Of a stretch of 20,008 bases of DNA, positions 6,602 through 13,874 are shown one piece after another (position 1 is the first letter of the stretch; each line of letters starts with the position of its first letter). This stretch comes from Prevotella sp. UBA746 (lineage in GTDB: Bacteria > Bacteroidota > Bacteroidia > Bacteroidales > Bacteroidaceae), in NCBI GenBank assembly GCA_002298545.1, contig DBKQ01000109.1:1-20008 (forward strand). The letters run 5' to 3'. The position numbers and the translations under genes were made by a program. The notes beneath the pieces are model-generated. The model saw only the letters and a program-made list of their open reading frames with translations. It made no database searches and was not told the origin of the DNA.

Positions 6602-7528
6602 CTATGCTTTGCCGTTTAAGATGTTTCTCGGGTGGTGTTCCAATATCTCGTCTCTCAGTGTATGCATGTCGATGTGGGTGTAAATCTGTGTAGTGCCGAT
6701 ACTCTCATGACCGAGCATTTCCTGGATGGCTCGAAGGTTGGCTCCGCCCTCGAGGAGTGCCGTGGCGAAAGAGTGGCGCAGGGTGTGGGGACTGATGTTC
6801 TTCTTTATTCCGGCTTCGTCGGCGAGGCGCTTTATCATCGTGTATATCATGACACGGGTTAGATGGGCGCCACGGCGGTTCAGAAATACGTAGTCTTCTT
6901 CACCGGGCTTAATGTTCATCAGATTGCGGTCGGCAAACCAGAAGTGGAGCTCTCGTATTGCACTGTCGGAGATTGGCACCAGTCGCTCTTTTTTTCCCTT
7001 TCCCTTTACGCGGATAAACTTCTCGTCGAGGAAGAGGTCGGAGAGATGTAGTGTAACGAGTTCCGTAACGCGCAGTCCGCAGCTGAACAGCATTTCCACG
7101 ATAGCCTTATTGCGCTGTCCTTCCCATTTCGTCAGGTCGATGGCATTCTCCATCATGTCGACCTCGGCAACTGAGAGCACTTCGGGCAGATGTTCCCATA
7201 TCTTAGGCCATTCGAGCAGTTCTGTAGGGTCCTCGTCCACATATCCGTCGGCAAGCAGATATCTGTAGAAGGCACGCACGCCGCTAAGTATTCTACCCTG
7301 AGAGCGCGCCGTGATTCCGAGGTCGACGATGGCAGCGGCAAAGTGCTGCAAGTCTTCGAGCTTGATATTCAGCACGGGGATATTCTCCGCCTCGGCGTAG
7401 TCGAGCAGTTTCTGAAGGTCGTTCTTATATGCGGCAAGCGTGTTTTCGGAGTAGTTGCGCCCCAGCTTCAGGAAGCGCATGTATTTCCCCACGATGCTTG
7501 CATCATTAGCTTTATTGTCTGTTTGCAT
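6602..7528 (-). CDS. xerD: Tyrosine recombinase XerD
   Basis: 308 residues, the usual Xer length. With XerC it resolves chromosome dimers at dif during FtsK-coupled division. An N-terminal SAM-like core-binding domain (about 14-100, with NYSENTLAAYKNDL) precedes the catalytic domain. The catalytic set is complete: R153 (SCGLRVTEL), lysine in VKGKGKKER (about 175-177), H248 and R251 (PHTLRHSF), H274 (LGHESI) and nucleophile Y283 (IYTHID). The start at 7528 fits the family; no strong ribosome-binding site is visible, as usual in this phylum. It diverges from aroQ, an arrangement I recall from other Bacteroidales, which argues for the housekeeping recombinase rather than an element-borne integrase. 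Its 3' side abuts the 22-bp repeat array. Confidence 0.9.
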   Translation of the reverse strand: MQTDNKANDASIVGKYMRFLKLGRNYSENTLAAYKNDLQKLLDYAEAENIPVLNIKLEDLQHFAAAIVDLGITARSQGRILSGVRAFYRYLLADGYVDEDPTELLEWPKIWEHLPEVLSVAEVDMMENAIDLTKWEGQRNKAIVEMLFSCGLRVTELVTLHLSDLFLDEKFIRVKGKGKKERLVPISDSAIRELHFWFADRNLMNIKPGEEDYVFLNRRGAHLTRVMIYTMIKRLADEAGIKKNISPHTLRHSFATALLEGGANLRAIQEMLGHESIGTTQIYTHIDMHTLRDEILEHHPRNILNGKA

Positions 7529-7581
7529 GTCAATAAATTCCGTAATTGTAGATTAAATGTATGAAATTAGAGATAATTTTG

Positions 7582-7589
7582 TACTTTTG
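7582..7589 (+). promoter_or_regulatory. Candidate -7 box for aroQ
   Basis: TACTTTTG matches TAnnTTTG. It lies 105 bp upstream of the aroQ start, giving a leader of roughly 100 nt that is very AT-rich and contains two GTATAC sites (near 7597 and 7642). No good -33 TTTG is seen. The remaining divergent region, 7529-7694, has no gene. Confidence 0.5.
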
Positions 7590-7694
7590 CACAAGTGTAT
7601 ACTTTTATTTATATAGGTCTATATACCTTATTATATATATGGTATACGCAATATGGGCGAGGCAAAGTTATAAAAAAGAAAGTAAAACAGCAAT

Positions 7695-8111
7695 ATGAAG
7701 ATACAGATAATCAATGGTCCCAACCTGAATTTGCTTGGCGTGAGGGAGCCGGGCATCTATGGCAGCGACTCTTTTGAGAGTTATCTGCCGAAACTGAGGA
7801 AGCGCTTCCCGGATGTGGAGATAGAATATTATCAGAGCAACGTGGAGGGCGAACTGATAAACAAGATGCAGGAGGTAGGTTTCTCGTTCGACGGCATCGT
7901 GCTCAATGCCGGAGCGTATACCCACACCAGTGTGGCGCTCCACGACTGCATCCGGGCGATAAAGACGCCCGTTGTAGAGGTGCATATATCGAATGTTCAC
8001 CAGCGTGAGGAATTCCGCCACCACTCGTTCATCTCGGCAGCTTGTCGCGGAGTAATCTGCGGATTCGGTCTCGACTCTTACCGGCTGGCGATTGAGGGAT
8101 TGTTGAATTAG
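7695..8111 (+). CDS. aroQ: Type II 3-dehydroquinate dehydratase
   Basis: 138 residues, typical of the small dodecameric type II enzyme that converts 3-dehydroquinate to 3-dehydroshikimate in the shikimate pathway in the cytoplasm. The N-terminal INGPNLNLLGVREPGIYG carries the flexible-loop arginine (R17) and catalytic tyrosine (Y22). NAGAYTHTS supplies N71 and H77. The block VEVHISNVHQREEFRHHS supplies H97, the substrate-binding ISN and R108. All active-site positions I know for the family are present. It is the first gene of a plus-strand run, divergent from xerD. From memory, a pyruvate kinase gene often lies between aroQ and the methyltransferase in Bacteroides; it is absent here. Confidence 0.95.
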   Translation: MKIQIINGPNLNLLGVREPGIYGSDSFESYLPKLRKRFPDVEIEYYQSNVEGELINKMQEVGFSFDGIVLNAGAYTHTSVALHDCIRAIKTPVVEVHISNVHQREEFRHHSFISAACRGVICGFGLDSYRLAIEGLLN

Positions 8112-8164
8112 GAATGGTCAGAACTCCCAGCTCTCCAATTTCTCCCATTAATCTAAAAAAAACA

Positions 8165-8797
8165 ATGACAACAGAATTAGAAAACTATATCCTCTCACAT
8201 AGCGATCCGGAGGGCGATTACCTCTACCGCCTCTACCGCGCCACGAATATCCATCTGCTCCACGGCAGGATGGCAAGCGGACATCTGCAGGGCAGAGTGC
8301 TGAAAATGCTCGTCAGAATGGCGAAACCGAAGAATATTCTTGAGATCGGCACCTTCAGCGGATACAGTGCCATCTGTCTCGCCGAAGGACTGGAAGAAGG
8401 GGGAATGGTATACACCTTCGAGATAAACGACGAACAGGAGGATTTCACGCGGCCGTGGATAGAAAACTCGCCCGTAGCCGACAAGATAAAGTTCATTATC
8501 GGCGACGCCGTGAAAGAGGCTCCAAAACTCGGCGTGGAATTCGACATGGCGTTCATCGACGGCGATAAGCGCACCTATATGGAGGCCTACGAGACTGTGC
8601 TCTCCATGCTCAAGCCCGGAGGCTTCATCCTTGCCGACAACACGCTTTGGGACGGGCATGTGGTGGACCATGCCTACGACAAAGACAAGCAGACTCGCGG
8701 CATAGAAAGCTTCAACGATTTTGTGGCGAATGACGAGAGGGTGGAAAGGGTGATGCTGCCGCTGCGCGACGGACTGACCTTGATTTATAAAAAGTAA
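8165..8797 (+). CDS. Class I SAM-dependent O-methyltransferase (COMT-like)
   Basis: 210 residues from the ATG at 8165. The frame opens earlier at 8114, but the extra residues (MVRTPSSPISPINLKK) look untranslated, and A-rich sequence precedes the inner start. It belongs to the Methyltransf_3 / catechol-O-methyltransferase-like family, which methylates hydroxyls using S-adenosylmethionine and a divalent metal. Motif I is EIGTFSGYSAICLAEGL (residues 60-76). The metal-site acidic residues appear as FIDGDK (D132) and ADNTLWDG (D158, N159). The acceptor substrate cannot be told from sequence. It starts 53 nt after aroQ with no promoter visible between, so an aroQ operon is likely. Confidence 0.88.
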   Translation: MTTELENYILSHSDPEGDYLYRLYRATNIHLLHGRMASGHLQGRVLKMLVRMAKPKNILEIGTFSGYSAICLAEGLEEGGMVYTFEINDEQEDFTRPWIENSPVADKIKFIIGDAVKEAPKLGVEFDMAFIDGDKRTYMEAYETVLSMLKPGGFILADNTLWDGHVVDHAYDKDKQTRGIESFNDFVANDERVERVMLPLRDGLTLIYKK

Positions 8798-8877
8798 AAA
8801 TTGAAGTGCAGATACGTAAAAAACGCAAATGACGAATTATTTATTATCAGCGTAATCCGTATAACAATAAAATTTTA

Positions 8878-8885
8878 TACTTTTG
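8878..8885 (+). promoter_or_regulatory. -7 box placing rpoN transcription at its start codon
   Basis: TACTTTTG matches TAnnTTTG and ends only 7 nt before the rpoN ATG at 8893. If used, transcription would begin at or a few bases before the start codon, giving a leaderless or nearly leaderless mRNA. The -33 region shows no clear TTTG. Confidence 0.5.
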
Positions 8886-8892
8886 CAGCGAT

Positions 8893-10422
8893 ATGTCACA
8901 GAAGTTAATCCAAAGCCAAGAGCAAAAGGCTATACAGACGCAGAAACTCACTCAGCAGCAGATGCTTGCCGTGAAAATGCTCGAAATGCCGATTACGGAA
9001 CTGGAACAGAACGTTCAAGCCGAAATCGACGATAACCCTGCTATGGAAGTAACAGGAGCGGATGACGCCGCTTTCTCTGACAACACTCCGGCTCTCGACG
9101 ATGCTACGGGAGGAGAGACGACACCGGAGATGCAGGAAATGGCGGAAACGGAAAAAGAAGAACGACAGTCGGCTCTCGACGAAGCCCTCTCGAATATCGG
9201 AATGGACGACAGAATGTCTGACTCTGACTCGTCAACATTCTATGGCGGAACGAACAACGACAATGCCGACTATGAGGAGATGGTATACGGAGAACAGACT
9301 TCGTTCTACGACAGGCTAAAGGAACAGATGGGCGAAATAGAGCTCACCGACAAGCAACAGCAGATAATGGAGTATGTCATAGGGTCGCTCGACAGCGACG
9401 GACTGCTACGGAAATCTGCCGACAGCATCTGTGATGAACTCGCCATATACCATAACATCGACTGCACGGAAGATGAAGTGGAGCAGATGATAAAAATTCT
9501 TCAGACCTTCGATCCGGCAGGAATCGGGGCTGGAAACCTGAAAGAATGTCTGTTGCTGCAAATAAGGAGAAAACCAAAGACGAAGATTACGGAACTCATG
9601 GAAACAGTGATAAAAGACCATTTCGACGAGTTCATGAACAAGCGCTGGGACAAAATCGTAAGGCAGACGGAAATGAACGAGGCAACAGCCGAAAAGGTGC
9701 ATGCCGAACTCCTCCGGCTTAACCCTAAGCCGGGAGCCTCGCTCGGGGAAACCGAGGGAAAGAACATGCAGCAGATAACGCCAGACTTTATCGTGGATAC
9801 GGCAGACGACGGTACCGTGTCGTTCTATATCAACAACGGACATATACCGGAACTCTCCGTCTCACCGTCGTTCACAGAACTGATAAAAGGATACAAGGAA
9901 AATAAAAAGTCGATGTCGAGACGCGACAAGGAAGCCCTGTTGTATGCCAAGGAGAAAGTAGACCGCGCACAGGGATTCATCGATGCCGTAAAGCAGAGGC
10001 AGCAAACCATGCGCCTCACCATGAAGGCAATAATCGACATACAGCGCCGCTTCTTCCAGGATGGCGACGAGAGCGACATAAAGCCGATGATTCTTCAAGA
10101 CGTTGCCGACCGCACGGGGCTCGACAAATCAACGATCTCCCGTGTAAGCAACATGAAATACGCCCAGACAAGATGGGGAACATTCAAACTGCGCCATTTC
10201 TTCAGCGACAGCATAAAGACCGAAAGCGGCGAAGAACTGTCGACAAGGAAAATCAAACTCGCACTGAAAGAGGCAATCGACGCAGAAGACAAGAAAAAAC
10301 CATATAGCGACGATGCTCTGACAAGGATTCTCTCGCAGAAGGGAATTCCCGTGGCACGCCGCACGATAGCAAAATATAGGGAACAATTAGGCATACCCGT
10401 TGCACGTTTAAGGAAAAAATGA
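8893..10422 (+). CDS. rpoN: RNA polymerase sigma-54 factor
   Basis: 509 residues, full family length. It directs RNA polymerase to -24/-12 promoters and needs an AAA+ activator; no activator gene is in the window. The glutamine-rich region I is intact (QTQKLTQQQMLAVKMLEMPITELEQ, about 15-39), followed by an acidic low-complexity region II (about 45-130). The core-binding domain follows (about 140-330), then an HTH (DVADRTGLDKSTISRVSN, residues about 402-419). The signature RpoN box ARRTIAKYRE lies at 488-497 for -24 recognition. The stop overlaps the next start by ATGA, suggesting translational coupling to the membrane protein downstream. Confidence 0.95.
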   Translation: MSQKLIQSQEQKAIQTQKLTQQQMLAVKMLEMPITELEQNVQAEIDDNPAMEVTGADDAAFSDNTPALDDATGGETTPEMQEMAETEKEERQSALDEALSNIGMDDRMSDSDSSTFYGGTNNDNADYEEMVYGEQTSFYDRLKEQMGEIELTDKQQQIMEYVIGSLDSDGLLRKSADSICDELAIYHNIDCTEDEVEQMIKILQTFDPAGIGAGNLKECLLLQIRRKPKTKITELMETVIKDHFDEFMNKRWDKIVRQTEMNEATAEKVHAELLRLNPKPGASLGETEGKNMQQITPDFIVDTADDGTVSFYINNGHIPELSVSPSFTELIKGYKENKKSMSRRDKEALLYAKEKVDRAQGFIDAVKQRQQTMRLTMKAIIDIQRRFFQDGDESDIKPMILQDVADRTGLDKSTISRVSNMKYAQTRWGTFKLRHFFSDSIKTESGEELSTRKIKLALKEAIDAEDKKKPYSDDALTRILSQKGIPVARRTIAKYREQLGIPVARLRKK

Positions 10423-11036
10423 AAATCAGGAATATCATGACAATGGCAAAGGCGGTGAGCTTACTCTCGTCGCCGTTCTACTTGCCGATTATCGGACTTG
10501 CGGCACTGTTCACATTCAGCTACCTCAGTCTGTTGCCATTCACCTACAAGGTGTTTGTGCTCATAATGGTCTATCTCTTCACCTGTCTGCTGCCTACCAC
10601 ACTCATCAGGCTCTACCACAGCTATCACGGATGGACACCTTTTGAGTTTGGAGCAAGGGAAAGGAGAATAATACCATACGTAGTGTCGATACTCTGTTAC
10701 TTTACGTGCTATTATGTCATGATGCTTATGCACATGCCACATCTCATGGGTAGCATCGTAGTGGCGGCACTTGCCACGCAGGTAGTATGTGCCATGATAA
10801 ACATGTGGTGGAAAATCTCCGTCCACATGGCAGCGATAGGAGCCATGGCAGGTTCGTTGGCATCATTTGCCGCGATATTCATGTTCAATCCGATATGGTG
10901 GCTCTCGGTAATTATCTTCTTTGCAGGAATGATAGGCAGTGCGCGCATGATTCTAAGGCAGCACACACTGCGCCAGATATACATAGGATTCATTATAGGA
11001 GTGATGACGGGAGCCGTAACAGTGATAACGGTATAG
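10419..11036 (+). CDS. PAP2-like integral membrane protein, altered motif
   Basis: 205 residues with about six hydrophobic segments. It resembles the PAP2 (type 2 phosphatidic acid phosphatase) superfamily seen after rpoN in Bacteroidetes. Motif traces are ARERRIIPY (79-87, in place of KxxxxxxRP), KISVH (132-136, in place of PSGH) and RMILRQHTLRQ (176-186, in place of SRxxxxxHxxxD). The two histidines (136, 182) and the arginine are kept, but the final aspartate is Q186 and the PSG part is missing, so lipid-phosphatase activity is uncertain. It overlaps rpoN by 4 nt, so it is co-translated. No substrate can be assigned. Confidence 0.7.
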   Translation: MKIRNIMTMAKAVSLLSSPFYLPIIGLAALFTFSYLSLLPFTYKVFVLIMVYLFTCLLPTTLIRLYHSYHGWTPFEFGARERRIIPYVVSILCYFTCYYVMMLMHMPHLMGSIVVAALATQVVCAMINMWWKISVHMAAIGAMAGSLASFAAIFMFNPIWWLSVIIFFAGMIGSARMILRQHTLRQIYIGFIIGVMTGAVTVITV

Positions 11037-11090
11037 AGTGGAGGATGTGAAGAATTGGGCGGTCTTTTAAATTGGGGCTTTATTAGTTTT

Positions 11091-11131
11091 TACTAGAAGT
11101 TCTAGTATTTCTATTAATTCTAGTATTTCTA
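11091..11131. repeat. TTCTAGTA repeats and 17-bp palindrome upstream of purE
   Basis: TACTAGAAGTTCTAGTA (11091-11107) is a perfect palindrome about a central G. It overlaps a direct repeat, TTCTAGTATTTCTA at 11100-11113 and 11118-11131 (period 18). The 176-bp gap 11037-11212 holds no gene; I recall gcvH in this position in some relatives. The sequence could be an operator cluster for purE or a slipped-strand expansion. Confidence 0.55.
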
Positions 11132-11212
11132 GCATTTCAATCCCCTCTATCCACCCATAATATTTACACCCTCAACAATAAAAAAACAATTTAAATAAAA
11201 ACACCATACAAT

Positions 11213-11722
11213 ATGAAACCATTAGTAAGCATTATAATGGGCAGCACGAGCGATCTGCCTGTAATGGAAAAAGCAATGAAGTTTCTCGACGAGATGGAAG
11301 TTCCGTTCGAGGTTAACGCCCTCTCGGCACACCGCACACCGGATGCCGTAGAGACCTTTGCCAAAGAGGCAGCAGGAAGAGGACTAAAGGTTATCATCGC
11401 CGGAGCCGGAATGGCAGCAGCCCTACCGGGAGTTATCGCAGCATCAACCACACTGCCAGTTATCGGCGTGCCTATCAAAGGCAGTGCCCTCGACGGTATG
11501 GACGCAATGCTTAGCATCATACAGATGCCACCGGGCATACCTGTAGCTACAGTAGGCATCAACGGCGCCATGAATGCAGCAATACTTGCAGTGGAGATTA
11601 TGGCTCTTGCCGACGAGAAGCTTGCCGACAAAATGAAAAGCTATAAAGCTGGACTGGGGGCAAAAATAGAAAAGGCAAACAAGGATCTTGCTGAAGTGAA
11701 ATATAACTTTAAGACTAATTGA
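11213..11722 (+). CDS. purE: N5-carboxyaminoimidazole ribonucleotide mutase, class I PurE
   Basis: 169 residues, typical of bacterial class I PurE, which moves the carboxyl group of N5-CAIR to give CAIR in de novo purine synthesis. Motifs: MGSTSDLPVM (residues 9-18) for phosphate binding, SAHRTPD (38-44) with the catalytic H40, AGAGMAAALPGVIAA (about 63-77) and the GVPIKGSALDGMDAMLSIIQMPPGIPVATV block. The partner PurK (N5-CAIR synthetase) is not in the window. It is flanked by repeat-rich spacers on both sides, with no TAnnTTTG box found upstream, so its promoter is unclear. The order purE then ispG is one I recall from other Bacteroidetes. Confidence 0.96.
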   Translation: MKPLVSIIMGSTSDLPVMEKAMKFLDEMEVPFEVNALSAHRTPDAVETFAKEAAGRGLKVIIAGAGMAAALPGVIAASTTLPVIGVPIKGSALDGMDAMLSIIQMPPGIPVATVGINGAMNAAILAVEIMALADEKLADKMKSYKAGLGAKIEKANKDLAEVKYNFKTN

Positions 11723-11723
11723 T

Positions 11724-11877
11724 GTTATTAGGCTTGATAGACATAGTGGGCTTAATATGCTTTAGACGTAGTGGGGATATTATGCTTTAGGCATAGTAGG
11801 CCTAATATGCATAGTGGGCCTAATATTCCTGTAGGCATTATGCTTATTATGCCTAATATGCCTATTATGCCTAATAA
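11724..11877. repeat. Palindromic AT-rich repeat filling the purE-ispG gap
   Basis: Nearly the whole gap is built from variants of (G/A)GCATAGTGGGCCTAATATG. Two 25-bp units lie at 11740-11764 and 11765-11789, then shorter ones at 11790-11833. The second half (11833-11877) repeats ATGCCTAATATGCC in the opposite sense, so the halves can pair. The outer ends are a perfect 9-bp inverted repeat, TTATTAGGC (11725-11733) and GCCTAATAA (11869-11877). The transcript could form a long hairpin. No open frame is present. Confidence 0.7.
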
Positions 11878-11910
11878 TCACGCCAGTTACAATAACGAAA
11901 AGATAAAACA

Positions 11911-13851
11911 ATGAATTACGAGATAAACCTCTTCAACTACTCCCGTCGCCCGACCCATCAGGTAAACGTCGGTGCTACTCCTCTCGGCAACGATAATCCG
12001 ATAAGAGTGCAGTCGATGACTACCACACCGACAACTGATACCGAGGCTTGTGTGGCACAGGCTGAACGTATAATAAAAGCCGGTGGGGAGTATGTGCGTC
12101 TTACCACTCAGGGAGTGCGCGAGGCGGAGAATCTTAAGAATATCAATGCCCGTCTGCGAGATGATGGATTCATGACACCATTGGTTGCCGACGTGCATTT
12201 TAATCCTAATGTTGCCGATGTGGCAGCCCTCTATGCCGAAAAGGTAAGGATAAATCCTGGTAATTATGTAGACCCGGCACGCACGTTCAAGAAACTTGAA
12301 TACACTGATGAAGAGTATGCCGAGGAACTGAAAAAGATAGAAAAACGCTTTGTTCCGTTCATTAATATCTGCAAGGAGAACCATACGGCAGTGAGAATCG
12401 GAGTAAACCACGGTTCGTTGTCAGACCGCATCATGTCGCGCTATGGCGATACGCCGGCAGGCATCGTTGAGAGCTGCATGGAATTTCTCCGTATATGCAA
12501 GAGAGAGAACTTCAATGATGTTGTAATCTCGATAAAGGCAAGTAATACGGTAGTCATGGTACAGTCAGTACGCCTCCTCGTCGACACTATGGCAAAGGAG
12601 CGGATGGACTATCCGCTACACCTTGGAGTTACCGAAGCCGGAGAGGGAGAAGACGGCAGGATAAAGAGTGCTGTTGGCATCGGAGCCTTGCTCGCCGACG
12701 GCATTGGCGACACTATACGAGTGTCGCTCAGCGAAGATCCGGAGGCAGAAATTCCCGTGGCTAAGCATCTTGTGGAATATATAACGAAGCGTACCGGTCA
12801 TATGCTCGTGCCGGGCGAAGCCTTCAGTGGTTTCAACTGGGTTTCTCCCGAAAGGCGAAAGACAACGGCAGTAGGCTGTATCGGCGGCGACAACGTTCCC
12901 GTAGTAATAAGCAGCAGAATATCCGGCACTGTAAATTCCTCCGACGAAGAATTAAAGCCCGACTTCATCTATCTTGGCTCCAAAGTTCCGGAGGCGCTCG
13001 CCCCAGACCAGAAGTATATAGTTGATTTCAATGTCTATGCCAAAATCATCGGCTCACCGGTGGCAAATGTTGTTGGAGCCGACGACAGCAGCACAGCACA
13101 TGCAAATATAAACAAGGAAAACCTGTTCCCTATATTCCCATATAATGCCATTCCGTTCCTCAACGGCATTACGGCAAAGATAAAATTCCTCGTTTTGCCC
13201 TATGGAGCGCCGAGTGCCGAGTATATCCCTTGTCTAAGGATGAATCCAGACGTTGTAGTGGTAAGCGTTAGCAACAACACCAACCGCTTGGGAGAACAGC
13301 GCGCACTGGTACATGAGTTTATGAACGAAGGAATAAAGAACCCTGTGGTATTCTGCCAGGCATACTCCCACAGCAAAGAGGAGAAAGGCGACTTCCAGCT
13401 TGAGGCAGCAGCCGATATGGGAGCACTGATGTTTGACGGACTGACCGATGGTATATGGCTGATGAACAACGGAACGCTCCCTTCAGACGACATCGAGGCA
13501 ACAGCCTTCGGCATTCTGCAGGCAGCACGCCTTCGCACCACGAAGACTGAATATATCAGTTGTCCGGGATGCGGCCGCACCCTGTATGACCTGCGTTCTA
13601 CCATCGCCAGAATAAAAGAGGCGACAAAGGAAATGAAGGGACTGAAGATAGGTATCATGGGATGCATCGTGAACGGTCCGGGCGAGATGGCAGATGCCGA
13701 CTACGGATATGTAGGTGCCGGAAGGGGCAAGATTTCTCTATACCGCAAGAAGGAGTGTATAGAGAAGAACATTCCGGAGGAAGAAGCCGTCGAGAAATTG
13801 CTTGAATTAATAAGGAGAGACCGAGGCAACAATGATGGTCACGGCAATTAA
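11911..13851 (+). CDS. ispG: 4-hydroxy-3-methylbut-2-enyl diphosphate synthase, long form
   Basis: 646 residues. IspG (GcpE) carries out the reductive step from MEcPP to HMBPP in the MEP isoprenoid pathway, using a 4Fe-4S cluster. The N-terminal TIM barrel starts near NPIRVQSMTTTPTTDT (residues 29-44). The C-terminal domain has the cluster cysteines C551 and C554 (SCPGCGR) and C585 (GIMGCIVNGPGE), with the fourth ligand/catalytic glutamate E592. The length exceeds the E. coli enzyme (about 370) by a middle domain of roughly 250 residues, the three-domain form known in Bacteroidetes, Chlamydiae and plants, so it is not a fusion artefact. ATG at 11911 follows an A-rich stretch. It heads a tight run with GH3, the lipoprotein and DUF3108. 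Confidence 0.95.
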   Translation: MNYEINLFNYSRRPTHQVNVGATPLGNDNPIRVQSMTTTPTTDTEACVAQAERIIKAGGEYVRLTTQGVREAENLKNINARLRDDGFMTPLVADVHFNPNVADVAALYAEKVRINPGNYVDPARTFKKLEYTDEEYAEELKKIEKRFVPFINICKENHTAVRIGVNHGSLSDRIMSRYGDTPAGIVESCMEFLRICKRENFNDVVISIKASNTVVMVQSVRLLVDTMAKERMDYPLHLGVTEAGEGEDGRIKSAVGIGALLADGIGDTIRVSLSEDPEAEIPVAKHLVEYITKRTGHMLVPGEAFSGFNWVSPERRKTTAVGCIGGDNVPVVISSRISGTVNSSDEELKPDFIYLGSKVPEALAPDQKYIVDFNVYAKIIGSPVANVVGADDSSTAHANINKENLFPIFPYNAIPFLNGITAKIKFLVLPYGAPSAEYIPCLRMNPDVVVVSVSNNTNRLGEQRALVHEFMNEGIKNPVVFCQAYSHSKEEKGDFQLEAAADMGALMFDGLTDGIWLMNNGTLPSDDIEATAFGILQAARLRTTKTEYISCPGCGRTLYDLRSTIARIKEATKEMKGLKIGIMGCIVNGPGEMADADYGYVGAGRGKISLYRKKECIEKNIPEEEAVEKLLELIRRDRGNNDGHGN

Positions 13852-13874
13852 CTCTCCCCAAAAACAATAATAAA

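Noticed and set aside
6602..7528. The recombinase as an integrase of a mobile element
   Set aside because: Length, motifs and the divergent aroQ context fit chromosomal XerD; no attachment-site duplication or element genes are nearby.
11911..13851. IspG length as a gene fusion or frameshift artefact
   Set aside because: The three-domain long form is normal in this phylum, and the frame is intact with all cluster ligands present.
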